In this document: in pieces, positions 1 to 11,099 of the stretch
Layout: each line of letters opens with the position of its first letter
Numbering within the stretch: position 1 is the stretch's first letter
From: Chara braunii
Taxonomy: Eukaryota; Streptophyta; Charophyceae; Charales; Characeae
NCBI GenBank assembly: GCA_003427395.1
Contig: BFEA01000026.1
Coordinates: 5,549,618 to 5,587,348 of the forward strand
Direction of reading: 5' to 3'
Length of the DNA stretch: 37,731 bases
Notes under the pieces: generated by a model
What the model saw: only the letters and a program-made list of their open reading frames with translations
What the model was told of the DNA's origin: nothing
Database searches by the model: none
Position numbers and translations under genes: made by a program

Positions 1-1375
1 CCCCCCCCCCCCCCCCCACCATCCCTGCGGGTCCGTGCGGAATTGAACTCCCCGTGCATGCATGTTCATTGAACGGAGTTCGATTTCATTCAATTTTTGA
101 ACAAAAAGTCGCGTTCAGTGAACGCGCAGTCTCATAGGCCCTATGAACCAAAGACACAAAAGATTGGTCTGATAAAATGCCACGTGAGCAAAATTCAGAC
201 CCATTCCTCAGACCACAGAGGAATGGGTCCTTGCCTCCTTTCTTTGAGGCGCGAGCTAAGGATTAGGGGGGTTCCAGGATGGTCTTTTCTGGAGGCACTG
301 TGGGAATTTTCTACAAAAAGACCATCATTGTTGGGAAGCATGGGTCAGGTTTTTCTCTAAGGGACTGAGGGTATCTTAGGCTTAGAAAAATAACGGGTAG
401 ACGGTTCGGTCCGCCGTCGAGTACACATCAAGGAATGTGAAGAATTAAACCCTTCTTTTACAGGGTACAAGCGAGGACTGTTTTTTCTCTGACTACTTCA
501 TCCATCTTTTCCAGGCGTCATATCTCCTCCCACGAATTCTGCCGATTCTCATTTTGTTTTTTCCCGCCGGAACTCTTGTTGCCTTCTGCCCGCAACCCAT
601 CCCTGCCTTCTCCCTGGCCTCCATATCCGTCAGAAGATTTGTCATCCACTCGTTCATTCATATCTCCCGCTTGTACCTATCTGTGTACGTACTCACTCGT
701 CGCCCATGTTTCTTCTCATCATCCACCTGTCCCTTAATCTACTCCTCGAATTCTGCCTTCCCGCCTTCTCTTTTGATCTGTTCTCTGTTTTCTGTCCCAC
801 CAATCTGATCTCTTTCGCCCGGTGCTTATCTTGCCTGAGTTGCCTCCATGTGTGGCACCTTCCCTTTCTATCGAATGGGTAAGTTTCATACTCTTCTTCG
901 AGGTCCCAAACTCATGTTTTTGCTCAAAGGCTACGATAGGCGATGGCCTGGAGAGGCAGGCGACATGATGAGCTGTTCGGAAGAGTATTTAAACAAGGTA
1001 GGTTGCATTACTTCGCAAGCGCAACCTCTTCTCCCCTGAGGATGGCCAATACGGCGAGTTGGCCGAAACAGGTCGGTAATTTCGCCGACTGTGCTTCTCT
1101 ATGATGTCACACACGTATTTTCTGCGAAGCGTGGTTGCATTGCGCTACCAGCGACTCTGTGTATCCTCTCAATCTCATCTCTTTTCTCCTATCTCGCTCA
1201 TCATTTTCCTATGTGTACCGCATATGAGAGTGCTGTCCATTTTTGGTCTGCAGCTTTTATCAGAGCTCGAGCCTAGTGCTCAATCAGGCGCGTTCAGAGT
1301 GTCTTGCCTTCCCTATCTATATCTACTTTGGGCGGGGGATAAGAGCCTCCTTCCCAAGTAGCCTAGCTATCAGCC
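1..1375. other. No recognisable gene; poly-C edge and short palindromes
   Basis: The window opens with 17 C residues, which looks like a contig or gap edge. At 64-74 and 110-126 there are perfect short palindromes (GTTCA-T-TGAAC and CGCGTTCA-G-TGAACGCG). From about 480 to 840 the plus strand is pyrimidine-rich. Several reading frames of 60-107 codons occur, but none shows a recognisable domain and they overlap each other in different frames. I see no gene here. Confidence 0.6.
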
Positions 1376-1418
1376 GCTCCATCTATTGGTGGGGAGCATC
1401 ACCTGCTGGAGAACGGAT
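1376..1418 (-). mobile_element. Short retroposon 3'-tail repeat, copy T1 (partial)
   Basis: This matches the family seen at 17932-17984: a GCTCC-ATCTATTGGTGGGGAGC block followed by the CCTGCTGGA arm. The other hairpin arm (GGGTCCAGCGTCCC in better copies) is replaced by unrelated sequence. Read on the minus strand it has no adjacent poly(A), so it is a decayed or partial copy. Confidence 0.6.
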
Positions 1419-1460
1419 TACCACCACCGGGATAGAGAGCTTACACAAGGGCTATTTAAA

Positions 1461-1474
1461 CAACAACAACAACA

Positions 1475-1500
<26 letters not shown>
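1461..1500 (+). repeat. (CAA)n followed by 27-base poly-A
   Basis: A short CAA trinucleotide run passes into 27 uninterrupted A residues. This may be the decayed poly(A) tail of a plus-strand retroposon. No body upstream of it could be recognised. Confidence 0.7.
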
Positions 1501-1505
<5 letters not shown>

Positions 1506-1530
1506 CGGACGGTGGTATAGTAACTACTGG

Positions 1531-1608
1531 GTCTGTAGTCAGTGTCTTTAGTCAGTGTCTGTAGTCAGTGTCTGTAGTCAGTGTCTGTAGTCAGTGTCTG
1601 TAGTCAGT
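1531..1608 (+). repeat. 13-bp minisatellite, six units
   Basis: The unit GTCTGTAGTCAGT is repeated six times head to tail; only the second unit differs (GTCTTTAGTCAGT). A seventh unit begins and breaks off at GTCTTCC. Because 13 is not a multiple of three, it cannot encode a repeated peptide in one frame. Confidence 0.95.
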
Positions 1609-2239
1609 GTCTTCCTATGCCTGGGGGAACCCTGCTGATGACCGAGACCCAGCAACAGGTGGGGGCTTGTCTATGTGTTGATGACAGAGGCATGGGTACC
1701 TCCGGGGGTTATACTACCAGTGCAAACAACAATAGTGCCAAAGAAAAACAGAACAATGGCCATACATGGCTGTGCTGCACAGGGTCCTCGCCGACTCCTC
1801 GGGAAGGGCTTCACTGGTTAGGCCTTGGCTTAGGGGGGTCAGTGGAGACTGCACGTGGTATCTGGAGTATTGGGGAAGCCAGAACTCGGGTGGGGGACAC
1901 ATAGAGTCTACCTAGAGGGCCTGTGGTACAATAGGTTACACCTGGCGTCTGAAGTACTCGTGCGACGGGGCTCGTTCGACTGTACTTCCACTGTGGGCTG
2001 AGTAGGGTAGGGGACTCTGTTTAGCTCGGTGCCTATGAATACAGTCTCAGCCTGCCACCGTGGCCGGGTGGTTGGGTGATGGTCCTTGTACAGAAGCATG
2101 ACTGGGGAGTAGGGGATGTGCTGGGGAGAATGGTTGTGAGTCTGGGAGGGAGGAGGTTGCAGGTGGATCAAAAAACAAACCAGATGGTTGACAACTGAAT
2201 GGTGACTGTCATATGTCTAGAATCCAACATTTTTTTGGG
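1609..2239. other. No recognisable gene
   Basis: G-rich unique-looking sequence. Overlapping short frames occur on both strands (for example 1908-2171 on the minus strand) but without any family motif. Nothing else is visible. Confidence 0.5.
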
Positions 2240-2408
2240 GGGAAACTACGCGGGAGTCACAAAAATGAGTTATATATACTTGCAGGATGGGCCAAGATAC
2301 AGTTTTGAATTGGAGTTTGGGCAATGTATACAACCCAACTTTCTGGCCAGGTAGGGTGCCCGAAGTGCAATTGCAAACTGTATCTTGGCCCGTAGTGCAA
2401 TTATAACT
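2240..2408 (+). mobile_element. Foldback (MITE-like) element, copy 1
   Basis: An internal inverted repeat pairs GGGCCAAGATACAGTTTTGA near the left with AACTGTATCTTGGCCC near the right, closing with GAGTTATA and ATTATAACT. A second copy in opposite orientation lies at 16609-16788. The two copies also share about 30 bp outside the left arm (AACTACGCGGGAGTCAC and following), so the mobile unit is longer than the foldback. A T-run abuts the right end and belongs to the neighbouring retroposon tail. No coding capacity is seen. Confidence 0.75.
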
Positions 2409-2482
2409 TTTTTTTTTTTAAGACTCAGGCTCCAATCTATACGTGGGGAGCATCACGTGCTGAGAACCGGGCTCAGCGTCCC
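2409..2482 (-). mobile_element. Short retroposon 3'-tail repeat, copy T2, with poly(A)
   Basis: On the minus strand this reads GGGACGCTGAG-CCCGGTT-CTCAGC, then the GCTCCCCACG...GGAGC hairpin, a short spacer and a run of As (T-run at 2409-2419 on the plus strand). The first stem has changed on both sides relative to copy T5 (GCTGGA/TCCAGC there, GCTGAG/CTCAGC here), which keeps base pairing. Poly(A) directly after the second hairpin gives its polarity. Confidence 0.75.
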
Positions 2483-2739
2483 TTTTTTCAAAAACTATGT
2501 AATGAAAAGAGCAAGAATGATTGAATTTCTATTTGGAATCTTCACAAGAATCTTCACAAGTTTGGTGCTGGTTGCTGCCGGTTGTGTCGGCTGCGATGGT
2601 TGGAAATAATGGGCTCTGCGCCGAAGGGGATAACCTATAGGGTGGAAATGGGGCACAGCGGTGGTGGAGATGGTGGCTCTACCGCGGTAAGTCTTGCCGG
2701 AATAGGGTTGAAAAGGAATAGTGTCGGTTGATGCAACCA

Positions 2740-4060
2740 GTGCCTGGAGGAGCTGGATGATCGGAACTACAGCTAGGGTGATGATTGGGGCTTGGCTGCT
2801 ATCTGCTGATGTCCTTGGTCCCGGTGGTTTGCTAATGGACGAGGCTGGTCGGAGCTGGGGCTTGGTCGCGCTGCCCTGTAACTCGACTTGCACGGGGGTC
2901 TGAGACCTGGTAGAGAGATCTTGGGGGTTGTCGAGGGTGGAAGGCACTCTAGTGTCTATTGGTGAACTGGTACTCAGCTGATGCTGGCCGGAGCCGGGGC
3001 GGGTCGCTATGCCCTGTAGCCCAGCAGGTGGGTTTTTTTCGGAGTGGGTCGCGCCACTCTGTAACCTAGCAGTTGAGGGTGTGCGGCCTGGTTGAGATCG
3101 AGTATCGGGACATCAGGGGGAGGCAGATAGGGTTGGGCTGCTGAAAGCACTAAGGTAGGTGGTTTTTCCGGTCTGAAGGTTCCCAAGATCCAAGGTTTGG
3201 TTGGTTGTTCATTGTTCTCAAGGGAGGTCTTAAGAATGATTTAGGTTTTGTGGGACTCCTAGCAACGCATCTTAGATGACTCCTTTGCTGATATACTCAG
3301 TGATCTGCGGCTGTTCGATGCCAGAACGACGCTGGTCGGTGTTGGGGTGTTGCCCTGTGACCTGCTGATGCAGGAATGTGAGGCCTGATAGAGAGATCTA
3401 AGGATGCTTTGGGATGGGCATTCCAAGGGACAACCAAAGGTTGTTGCTGGGACGACGCTGGTCGGAGTTTGGGTAAGTCGTGTTGCCCTGTAACCCAGCA
3501 GGGTGGGGGTGTGAGGCCTGGAAGAGCCTGGCAGGGAGTAAGACAATGGTGGAGCGTGTTAGAAGGGTTGTTAGGGATCTACAGGGTTTTGAGCATTTGT
3601 AGGACCTCTGTGGTGGCGTGTTTTGTTGTGGCCAGACTTTTTTTATGAAGTTTATCGTAGTAATTTTCTAAGTCGTTCATAATTTTCCTATAAAAAAAAA
3701 TGGTTTTCTAAAAAAGAACTGGAGGATGGGAGGTAGTAAGGGGTCTCTCAACAGGGGAGGGGTTGTTTGTTAAGGTAAGTAGGTTAGAAGGACGATGCTG
3801 GGACGACACAGGCCGGTGCTGGAGTTTTTGCTCTGTGACTTGGGAGGAGCTTGAGGCCTATGGAGTTATGTCGAGGGTGGAAGGCATAACCAGACCGTCC
3901 GACGCAGCCGACGCCGAGGTATTAACCCTGTAACTTGTTGTCAGGGGTTTGCCGCCAAGGGAAATGTCGAGGGAGGAAGGCACTTCCTGTCCGTCAGAAT
4001 TAGGTTGGTCAGCTTGCGGAAGGTTGTGGTGCCCTGTTACCCTAGCAAAAGGGGATATGA
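2740..4060 (-). repeat. Degenerate repeat field around a CCCTGTAACCCAGCAG core
   Basis: At least eight diverged copies of a core like GCTGGTCGGAG...TGCCCTGTAACCCAGCAGG...GTGAGGCCTGGTAGAG occur, with the CCCTGTAA element near 2873, 3009, 3054, 3349, 3489, 3830, 3926 and 4031. Spacing is irregular (about 45 to 340 bp). On the minus strand several units read as Ser/Thr/Pro-rich peptide (frames 2495-2947 and 3259-3546), so this could be the remains of a repetitive low-complexity protein segment, but the frames are broken and no known domain is present. Confidence 0.6.
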
Positions 4061-4331
4061 GATCAAGTAAGTTATGGTACGAGGATTGAAAGTCTGGACC
4101 GACATTTCGTCTGTTGAGGGGGAGAGTTTTGGATAGTAGGTGGGTTCAGTTTTGATCCTCTGGCCTCATATTGTTTCAAGTTTCTTCATACTTTTTGAAT
4201 TTTTAGCCTATCTCATAAGGTTTTTTGTCTAATAGGCTATAAATTGCTCATGATCCTATTCTTAGCCAAAGCCGGGTAATGGCCCCGGTACCTTGAGTTT
4301 TTTTCGTATATGTTCTTCAAATGTTCTTAAT

Positions 4332-4414
4332 GGGACGCTGGGCTCGGTCCCCAGCATGTGCGGCTCCCCACGAATAGATTGGAGCATTGTCCCAAAAAAA
4401 AAAAAAAAAAAAAA
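4332..4414 (+). mobile_element. Short retroposon 3'-tail repeat, copy T3, with 21-A tail
   Basis: GGGACGCTGGG-CTCGGTC-CCCAGC forms a 6-bp stem, followed by a GCTCC...GGAGC hairpin, an 8-base spacer and 21 As. The stem differs from copy T5 at one pair (A-T to G-C) on both sides. This plus-strand copy, with its tail on the right, is the clearest proof of polarity for the family. Confidence 0.8.
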
Positions 4415-4754
4415 GATTGAACCAGCACCTCCACCCCGTTTTTTGGCGCCAGATCGTACTGTAACCTCTAGCACTGCTTCTCTTTAAAAAAAGGGGAAGA
4501 AGCACCCCTTCCTTAACACCCATTTCCTAACACCTCCTGCCAGCCTTGCCTGCCCAAGTGAGACAAGGGGGTTTGTAACTAGGTGGTACCTAATAATTTC
4601 AGGTACTGCTCTATACTCTGCACTCTTTTGCATGCACCATTCCTCATACATTGACTTTTTTTTTTTTTTCCCTTAAAGATTATGTATCGAGTCTATAGAT
4701 CGTAGCAGGCAGGGTGGTACGAGCAGCCCTCCCTACTATGGTCTACCTGTGTCA

Positions 4755-4806
4755 CTCCATCTATTGGTGGGGAGTTGCACCTGCTGGAAAACGGGTCCAG
4801 CGTCTC
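4755..4806 (-). mobile_element. Short retroposon 3'-tail repeat, copy T4, downstream of LINE 1
   Basis: On the minus strand GACGCTGGACCCGTTTTCCAGC and the CTCCCCACCAATAGATGGAG block follow the 3' untranslated region of the large LINE relic. The A-run lies about 85 bp further on (T-run near 4651-4670). It could be the LINE's own 3' end or a separate insertion. Confidence 0.65.
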
Positions 4807-4932
4807 TTTTACAATAAGGAATCTTGCTGCGAAAATCCAAACATGAGCCTCTTCATCCAGAACTGGGTGTCAGATGTGATCTTACCGACCTAGCTCTTTT
4901 TGGTACTCCTCCTGGGAAACTTTAAAAAAAAA

Positions 4933-7900
4933 CTAGTTGTAACTCTTGATGAATAATCTGAGATTCTTGAGCAGCTCAAAGGAGGAGCTCATCAAGACGA
5001 AACCATGATATAGGATAATAGGGACAAAAGCATTTTGTGGGGGAGGGAAGAGATTTGGGAAGTCCTGCATTGAGCGAAGGGGGATCGAGGAGTCGACCTC
5101 AGTCCATTCATTGAATAAAAGCTTGTAGTTCTTACTTATCTCCTTATCCCCTTCTTCTCTCATCTCACCTTTCCATTCCACCCTCCCAATTTTTCCCCCT
5201 TTGTCCCCACCTAGCCAGTCGCAGCTGAAAATTTTGATGGCTCTGAGGATTTCTTTTTTACATCAGTTGTATTGGATTTTTTCCTTTACCATTTCCCATT
5301 GAGACAAAATATCAGTTTGCACTTGTTGTCTAATGTTTTCTGTAAACTTTGGGTCATCCATTATGGTCCCTTCCCACTTATATATGCATCTTCTTTGCCA
5401 TATGGTCCAGAGGATAGCTCTTCGGCCCAGAGTAAAAAGATTCTGAGTGAAATTGTCAATTTGTTTTGGGGACCAGATTTCGAGCAAAATTACTTTTCAT
5501 CCCCATGGCCATTGCGCCTTAGTTTCCAGCTGATCCCATATGCGAACCCCCCACCTCCAGAGCCAAACAGCACCAGGACAGGACAAAAAGATGTGTTCTA
5601 TAGTCTCCGGTACTTCTCTGTTGGGGAAAGCACATTTGTAAAGTTTGCACCATGGTTCTGCTATTCCATTTTTCTCGAGGGAGGTCCTAGTGATTAACCA
5701 ATCATTTGTGGGGAGACAACGGTGTTCAATTTGTCACTGAAAAGATGTTACTTTTGTTGGTTCCACTCTTACCATACTGAATTATTTAACTTTACTTATG
5801 TCTTTCAGACCGAGGTTCAATTGTTGCCTCCACCTTGTTGAGACTTTGTCCTTTAGATTAATTTTTGGTTTGCGCATACGATAAGTTGATTTGACCGATA
5901 GGGGGTGTAGTGACCGCGTATAATTTACATCCTTCTTTTTTTTGTCACCCCATGCCTAGCATGTTGGGTTTAGCAAAAGGTCTGAAAATTATGTTGCAGG
6001 TCTAAAGGCCAATCATGATGAGGTATCTTTTTGGAGTACCCTGATTCTGAAAATTTGGTCCATTAGCAACCATTGAGTTTTCTTCTCTGGTGGTGGGTTA
6101 CTGTATTGTCTTCTTTTAATAAGAAGAGATCAACTAACATTGATGAAGCGGGGGAGATGACTAATATATTACCAATCATCTGCGGTTCATTCCTGAGACC
6201 CACCCAATCACTTTCCTGAAAAAAATTACCCTTCTTAAGAATACGGACCCAATCAAGTGGGATTAGGTCAATGATCCTTTCCGGGTTTTCTTCCACATGG
6301 TGATAATGTTTGAGTTTACTTTGGAGAGAGGAGAAAGACAACCAATTCTTGGCGTCTACATCCAAAATGTTTTTTATTTTTGTGACTCCTCTCCTAATCC
6401 AACCTTTTCATGAGTTTTCATCGCAGTGTAGCGTGTAGCCTTGGGGGTCCCTTATCCATTCATTGTTGAAAATGGGTTGTCAGAGAACCTCCTCCCATTT
6501 TTGGGGAGAAAGTCTATCCGGCAGGGAGGGGCTTCCTTCATGTTTTGATGATTGTAACCCAGAAAGAATCCTTATTAATATCTTGTCTTGCTGCCTCCTT
6601 ATCCGTTCGCCCCTGAACATCCTGGTTCCTGGATTCACCTCTGGGAATGGGTCATGCCCTGTTCTCTAACCATATTGCAGGATCCACTGTGCTTTAGGTA
6701 AGGGGAGTCGATCTCCTCAGTGGTTCCCATGTTAGGGCACTCTACGAAGTTTGCGGGTTGAATATGAGTCTCTTAATCCATTGCATTGAGAAAATCATGA
6801 CCAGTGTACTTGGGTCTATGATGCCTAGCCCTCCTATTGTTTTAGGTTGGATTAGAGCTAACGAGGCTACCCTACTGATGACCTTTTTACGGTCATGATT
6901 TCCTTTCCAACAAAAAGTTCTTAATTGTTGTTGTAAAGACTTAATTGTTGAGTTGCTAAGAGTCCATATAATTGATTTGTACCAGGTTGAGGCCAATATT
7001 ACCTTGTTGATTGTTAAAGAGCGTCTCATGATCGAGGTGTGATTATTTTTTCATAATTCAAGCTTGGTTTGAACACTCTGCATAATCTTCTCATTATGAA
7101 TCTTTGGTTTTCCTTCTGTTGATAGGAAGATGTCAAAAACTCTAATGGGAATCTCTTTGGGTAGCCATTTGATACGGGGGAGTTCAGGTGGTTTTACCCC
7201 TTTATGGTGGATCCACCATCCTAAATTTTCTCCGCAATTGACCTTCATATCAGATAGTCTGTGAAATTTGTTCATTAGTCTGTGAATTGCCTCCATATTT
7301 TCATGTGTAGCATCCACCATTAGCAAGAAATCGTCTGCAAAAAAGGAACAGACAGGGATCACCGCCTCTGGAATTGAAGATATCTGGATCCTTTTGATAT
7401 CCTTGTGGATGCTCAGATTGGCAACACGGGCTTCCATAACTATGATGAACAAAAAAGGAGTTAAAGGATCCCCTTGTCTACCAGATCTCTAAAGGTTGAT
7501 TAAGGGGGTCACATTGCCATGTACCATAACTCTGGTAGTTGTTTTTTTATGCAGCATTTTTACCCATTTTTTGAAACTTGGTCCAAAATTTATTTTCTCA
7601 AGGCATTTATCCAAGAAAAACCAGTCCACGTGATCATAAGTTTTTCGAAATCTATGAAAATAAATGCCGCATTGTGTTTGGAATGGCGTGTGACTTTGAT
7701 TAGTTCATTGATGAGTAGGATATTATCTTGGATGTTTCTGCCCGTGATTAATCATGTTTGCACATGGTGAATGATATCCGCAATGACTCTTAGCATTCTG
7801 TCAGTCAGGGCTTTGACAACCAATTTGTATACCACCGTGAAAAGGGTAATGGGTCTGTAGTTTCTAATATTAGACTTGTCCTCTTTCTTATATAGAAGCA

Positions 7901-8060
7901 TCAGGACACCCTAATTAACTCTCTCTCCCATATCCCCTATGATCCAGACGTTATGGTAGTAGTCCAAAAGATCTTGCGAAAGTGAGTCTCACATTGTCTC
8001 CCAAAAGTTTTTAGGAAGGTCATCTATTTCAGGCGTTAGGACCGTCACTGTTGAGCACTG
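4933..8060 (-). pseudogene. LINE 1 ORF2 remnant: reverse transcriptase, thumb, zf-RVT
   Basis: RT motifs in order on the minus strand: LYKKEDKSNIRNYRPITL (fingers), FIDFEK then a frameshift before YDHVDW (motif A, about 7630-7670), RSGRQGDPLTPFLF (motif B, about 7450-7490) preceded by a TAG where LINE 3 has CAG, and FADDF (motif C, within 7051-7452). The thumb/connection shows CWKGNH...GGLGIIDP (6742-7029) and IPLDWVRILKKG (6063-6365). The zf-RVT zinc site is PWCKLY-KC then EHIFLSCPGAVWLWRW (about 5540-5660). Motif C keeps both aspartates, so decay is by stops and frameshifts rather than loss of the active site. Confidence 0.85.
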
Positions 8061-9588
8061 AGTCCGTGAGCAGGACGGTGTGGTAGTCTGTGTGGGTTGT
8101 AATACTTCATATGGAATATCAGTCTCAGATCCTTGGAAAGAAGTGGAGGGAGGAATGTTCTGCTGTGAGTAAGGAATAATAGCCATGACGGTATTGTTCC
8201 TCAAAGGCCAAGCGGGACACAGTTTGATTCATGCGGAGACTTGTGCTCGTATTTCTTTTTTTCTTCAACCTCACACCCTGTTTTTGGTATTTGGGAGTGA
8301 GGGCTAACTTCTTGAGCAACTTTACATGGTTACAAGTATGCTTGGGAAACTCAGAACGGTAAGCGAACTTGTTTCCTACAATCCCACTTTTGTTTTCTGA
8401 ATGTCTTTTCTTTCGCAGTTTATTCCTTCTGGCTAGTACTTTGAGACGTTTGGTCCCCTTGGTAATATTAGTCTCTGATACTTGAAGATGTGTTGTCATG
8501 GGAGGACGCTGAGCTATCTGGGCTCGTTGGAATTTATGTGTTGTTGGATACGGATTGAGTCGACAGTTTCCCAGTGACAATGTGCAGCAATTTATTGCAC
8601 ATGTCTGTCCAATCCGCTTTTGAGGAGCAGCCAAATTGCAGGGCCGTTTTGAGGCCGTCGCTGCCAAACATCATTGGTAGGGGCCGCTGCTGAATGAGAC
8701 GCCAATCCAAGTATAAAATCACAGCACATTTGAATTTGAGGTTGGCTATGATCCACATTGCCATTCTATGTATGCTGGATTGTAAATCAGCCAAGGTGTC
8801 TACACTGTTCCCCCTCACTCCCATTACAGCAAACGGGGAGGCTGACACTGGAGCTTCTTCCACCTCTATCAGTTCCAATTTAAATGCTTCCTCCAATGTA
8901 TCGAGGTCTATTGCTTCAAGAACTGTCAAGGATTGGGCTGTTAATTGAAGTCGTTGGGCATCCTGGTGGATCGTGGGGTCCTGATGGACCCGCAGCGACT
9001 GGGACTCCTTGCTGGCCCGTTGGGATTTGGGGAAATTTAAGTCTTGGTGCTCATGTTAAACCTTCTAGGGAACAGATTTGAGTCCTTGTTTTTTTTTTGT
9101 TTTTTTTTTTTTTTTAACTTCTTTTCATTCCTTATTCAGATAATGACCCTTCTTTTGTAAGTATGCTGTCGGGAATGACCAACTCTCATATGGCATGTAT
9201 TATGAGACCCAAATCCTTCTCCCCCTTGTAAAGCATCTTGTTTACCCCTTATTTCAGCGTCATGTAACATTTGTTGACTAGATCGCTGACTGGACTGATG
9301 GTTGCTTTGTGAATCCTGATCGTGCAGAGCCTTCGGATTGTTATTGTGAGTCTGTTGATTCTGTTGTGATTGTTGTTTTGGGGGGATCCAGTCCATTGGT
9401 GGGTGTTGAGATTTGCGTTGATCCCCTCTTCCTTCCCAATACCACCCAATTGAGACTCCCATCTAGCTCAATTCATCACTATAAGTCCAACCTTCATATC
9501 CTGGGACTCCCAGGGTCCATCGGTGAGGACGATGTTGGTCTCTCTTGAGTCTTTGTTCCATCGGAATGGTATGTTGAGGATGTAGAGG

Positions 9589-9636
9589 GCAGGCAAATTC
9601 ATAACTTTGGTGTCCATATGCTTTGCATTTGAAACA
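9589..9636 (-). other. ORF1 zinc knuckle, CX2CX4HX6C
   Basis: The minus strand encodes PWCFKCKAYGH followed by QSYEFAC. The spacing is C-X2-C-X4-H-X6-C, two residues longer in the last loop than the usual retroelement knuckle CX2CX4HX4C. LINE 2 has the same 16-codon spacing at 31211-31258, so the longer loop is a family trait rather than a mutation of one copy. Confidence 0.85.
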
Positions 9637-10892
9637 CCAAGGTCTGAATTTATGCGTTGTGTGTATTTGAAAGACCCTGCCCCCAATTTTGTAGGGGATG
9701 ATGCCATCCAGTAAGAAGGGTTGATCCTTCTACAAGTTAAGAGCCAACATAAGATAGTCATCCCTCTTTGCCACGTGGGTGGGCAAGGGGTCGATGAAGT
9801 CTACTATCTTAAATTGCTGACCCAAGTAGTGGATGAAAGTCGCTTGAACTTCAATGGGGATGTGTCTGAGTTCCACCCAGTAATGATCTCTCATGAGTTG
9901 TTCTCATCTTTCTTTGGGACCAACCTTCTTTGGCATCGCATCCATGGATATATTCTTACTTGAGAGTTCCCCCAAACCAATTTCTTCCAACTGTCCATCA
10001 TTTTCTTATCATTTTCAAACAGACTGAGAATTGTGTACACCGTGGGAGAGACTGGTTGGATTAGGAAAAATTCGGATACAACCTCAATGTTTTCTTTCAT
10101 CATCTCTAACCTCTTACATATCCATTTGATCTTATCATTCGTTGAGCGATAAGCACTATCATTGTAGAATATCCAGTTACTAGCATGCTTAGTGTAGACC
10201 GCGTCGCGATGAGCAAGTTTGTTTGTGGGGTAGGATTTCATCAAAGTTTTTCTTCCCCCGGGTCAACCACCTTCTGTTTAGATGGTAAAAGAAATAGATT
10301 GAGGATATACGGTCTCGCAGAAGACAGATTTCTGAAGGGAATCTTCAACTCCTCCACTGTTGTACATGCAAGACATACCATTGACCTTGATACATTCATA
10401 ATTTTGTCTTGCGGTGTAAGTCCGACTTTCTGCGCCCAGGTAGCTGCAGTAGGAGTCTGAGATTGTGACTGTGAAGACAAATTTCGTTCTCATCGTTGTT
10501 CTTCTTCTATGAGTATTTCATCTTTGTCCTAGATGGAGTAGTCTTCTTTATGATCTTTCTGATCTTCCATAACTGAAACCGTCTTTTTTCCGTGGTAATT
10601 CTCTTTTTGTTGTTGATGCCAAGTATCTTTGACATTCCTCTCATTCTGCTCATTCTGTTGTCTTTGGTGCTGTGGAGGGTGGGACTCATGCCTGGTTATA
10701 TCTCCATTCCTTTGTGTAGCTTGGACAGGATTGATCAGTGTGTGCGGAAGTTGGGTCGGTGTTGTTGGGATTGAGAAGAGGAGATGGTTGCTGTGTTTGT
10801 GAAGCACGTGCTGCCTGTGTTGTAGAATCCGAGGTTTGAGAGACCCACCTCACTACATTTTTGAATCTCCATACATTTTCACCCTAGTTGTT

Positions 10893-10894
<2 letters not shown>

Positions 10895-10955
<61 letters not shown>
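10895..10955 (+). repeat. 61-base G homopolymer
   Basis: Sixty-one consecutive G residues. On the minus strand it would read as polyproline within the LINE ORF1 N-terminal region. Such a run can form G-quadruplexes and is prone to length error in assembly. Confidence 0.95.
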
Positions 10956-10957
<2 letters not shown>

Positions 10958-11099
10958 GGGGTCTGTGGGTGACGCAACATTGGGTCTAGCGTATGGAGAG
11001 GCACCCAATTGCCTGAATAGATTATGACGCATCGCCCCTTCGTAAAAAAGTAATGAATCACTTCCTCGAGCCTTTCCGCTTGACATCTTCATCATCGTA

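Larger units (their letters stand above)
8060..11095 (-). pseudogene. LINE 1 ORF1 remnant (gag-like nucleic-acid-binding protein)
   Basis: The N-terminal part (from an ATG at 11095) leads into a 61-base C run (minus strand), read as polyproline if in frame. A Gln/Pro-rich stretch follows, then a block (9891-10244) containing STNDKIKWICKRLE that is matched by LINE 2 (STNDKIKWIDKRLAS) and LINE 3. Next comes a CCHC-type zinc knuckle (9589-9636), then a block ending WIIANLK and a Lys/Arg-rich C-terminus (about 8125-8667). In plant L1 elements ORF1 coats the RNA and chaperones target-primed reverse transcription. The reading frame is broken in several places. Confidence 0.75.
4755..11097 (-). mobile_element. 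LINE 1: long L1-type non-LTR retrotransposon relic
   Basis: Reading on the minus strand, the order is ORF1 (about 11095 to 8060), reverse transcriptase (about 8060 to 7020), thumb and connection (to about 6060), a C-terminal zinc domain (zf-RVT, about 5660-5540) and a 3' untranslated region. This is the order of plant L1-clade elements except that no APE-type endonuclease is found between ORF1 and RT: ORF1-like sequence runs straight into the RT motif TPEIDDLPKNFW. There are many stops and frameshifts, so the copy is dead. It is the most complete LINE here and anchors recognition of the other relics (14.0, 26.2 and 29.9 kb). Confidence 0.88.

Noticed and set aside
1531-1608. CRISPR-like array
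   Set aside because: Units of 13 bp are directly contiguous without spacers; it is a minisatellite in a eukaryotic genome.
4255-4290. Second U2-like sequence (TTCTTAGCCAAAGCCGGG)
   Set aside because: Only the short TTAGCCAAA segment matches; no branch-pairing or Sm site follows.
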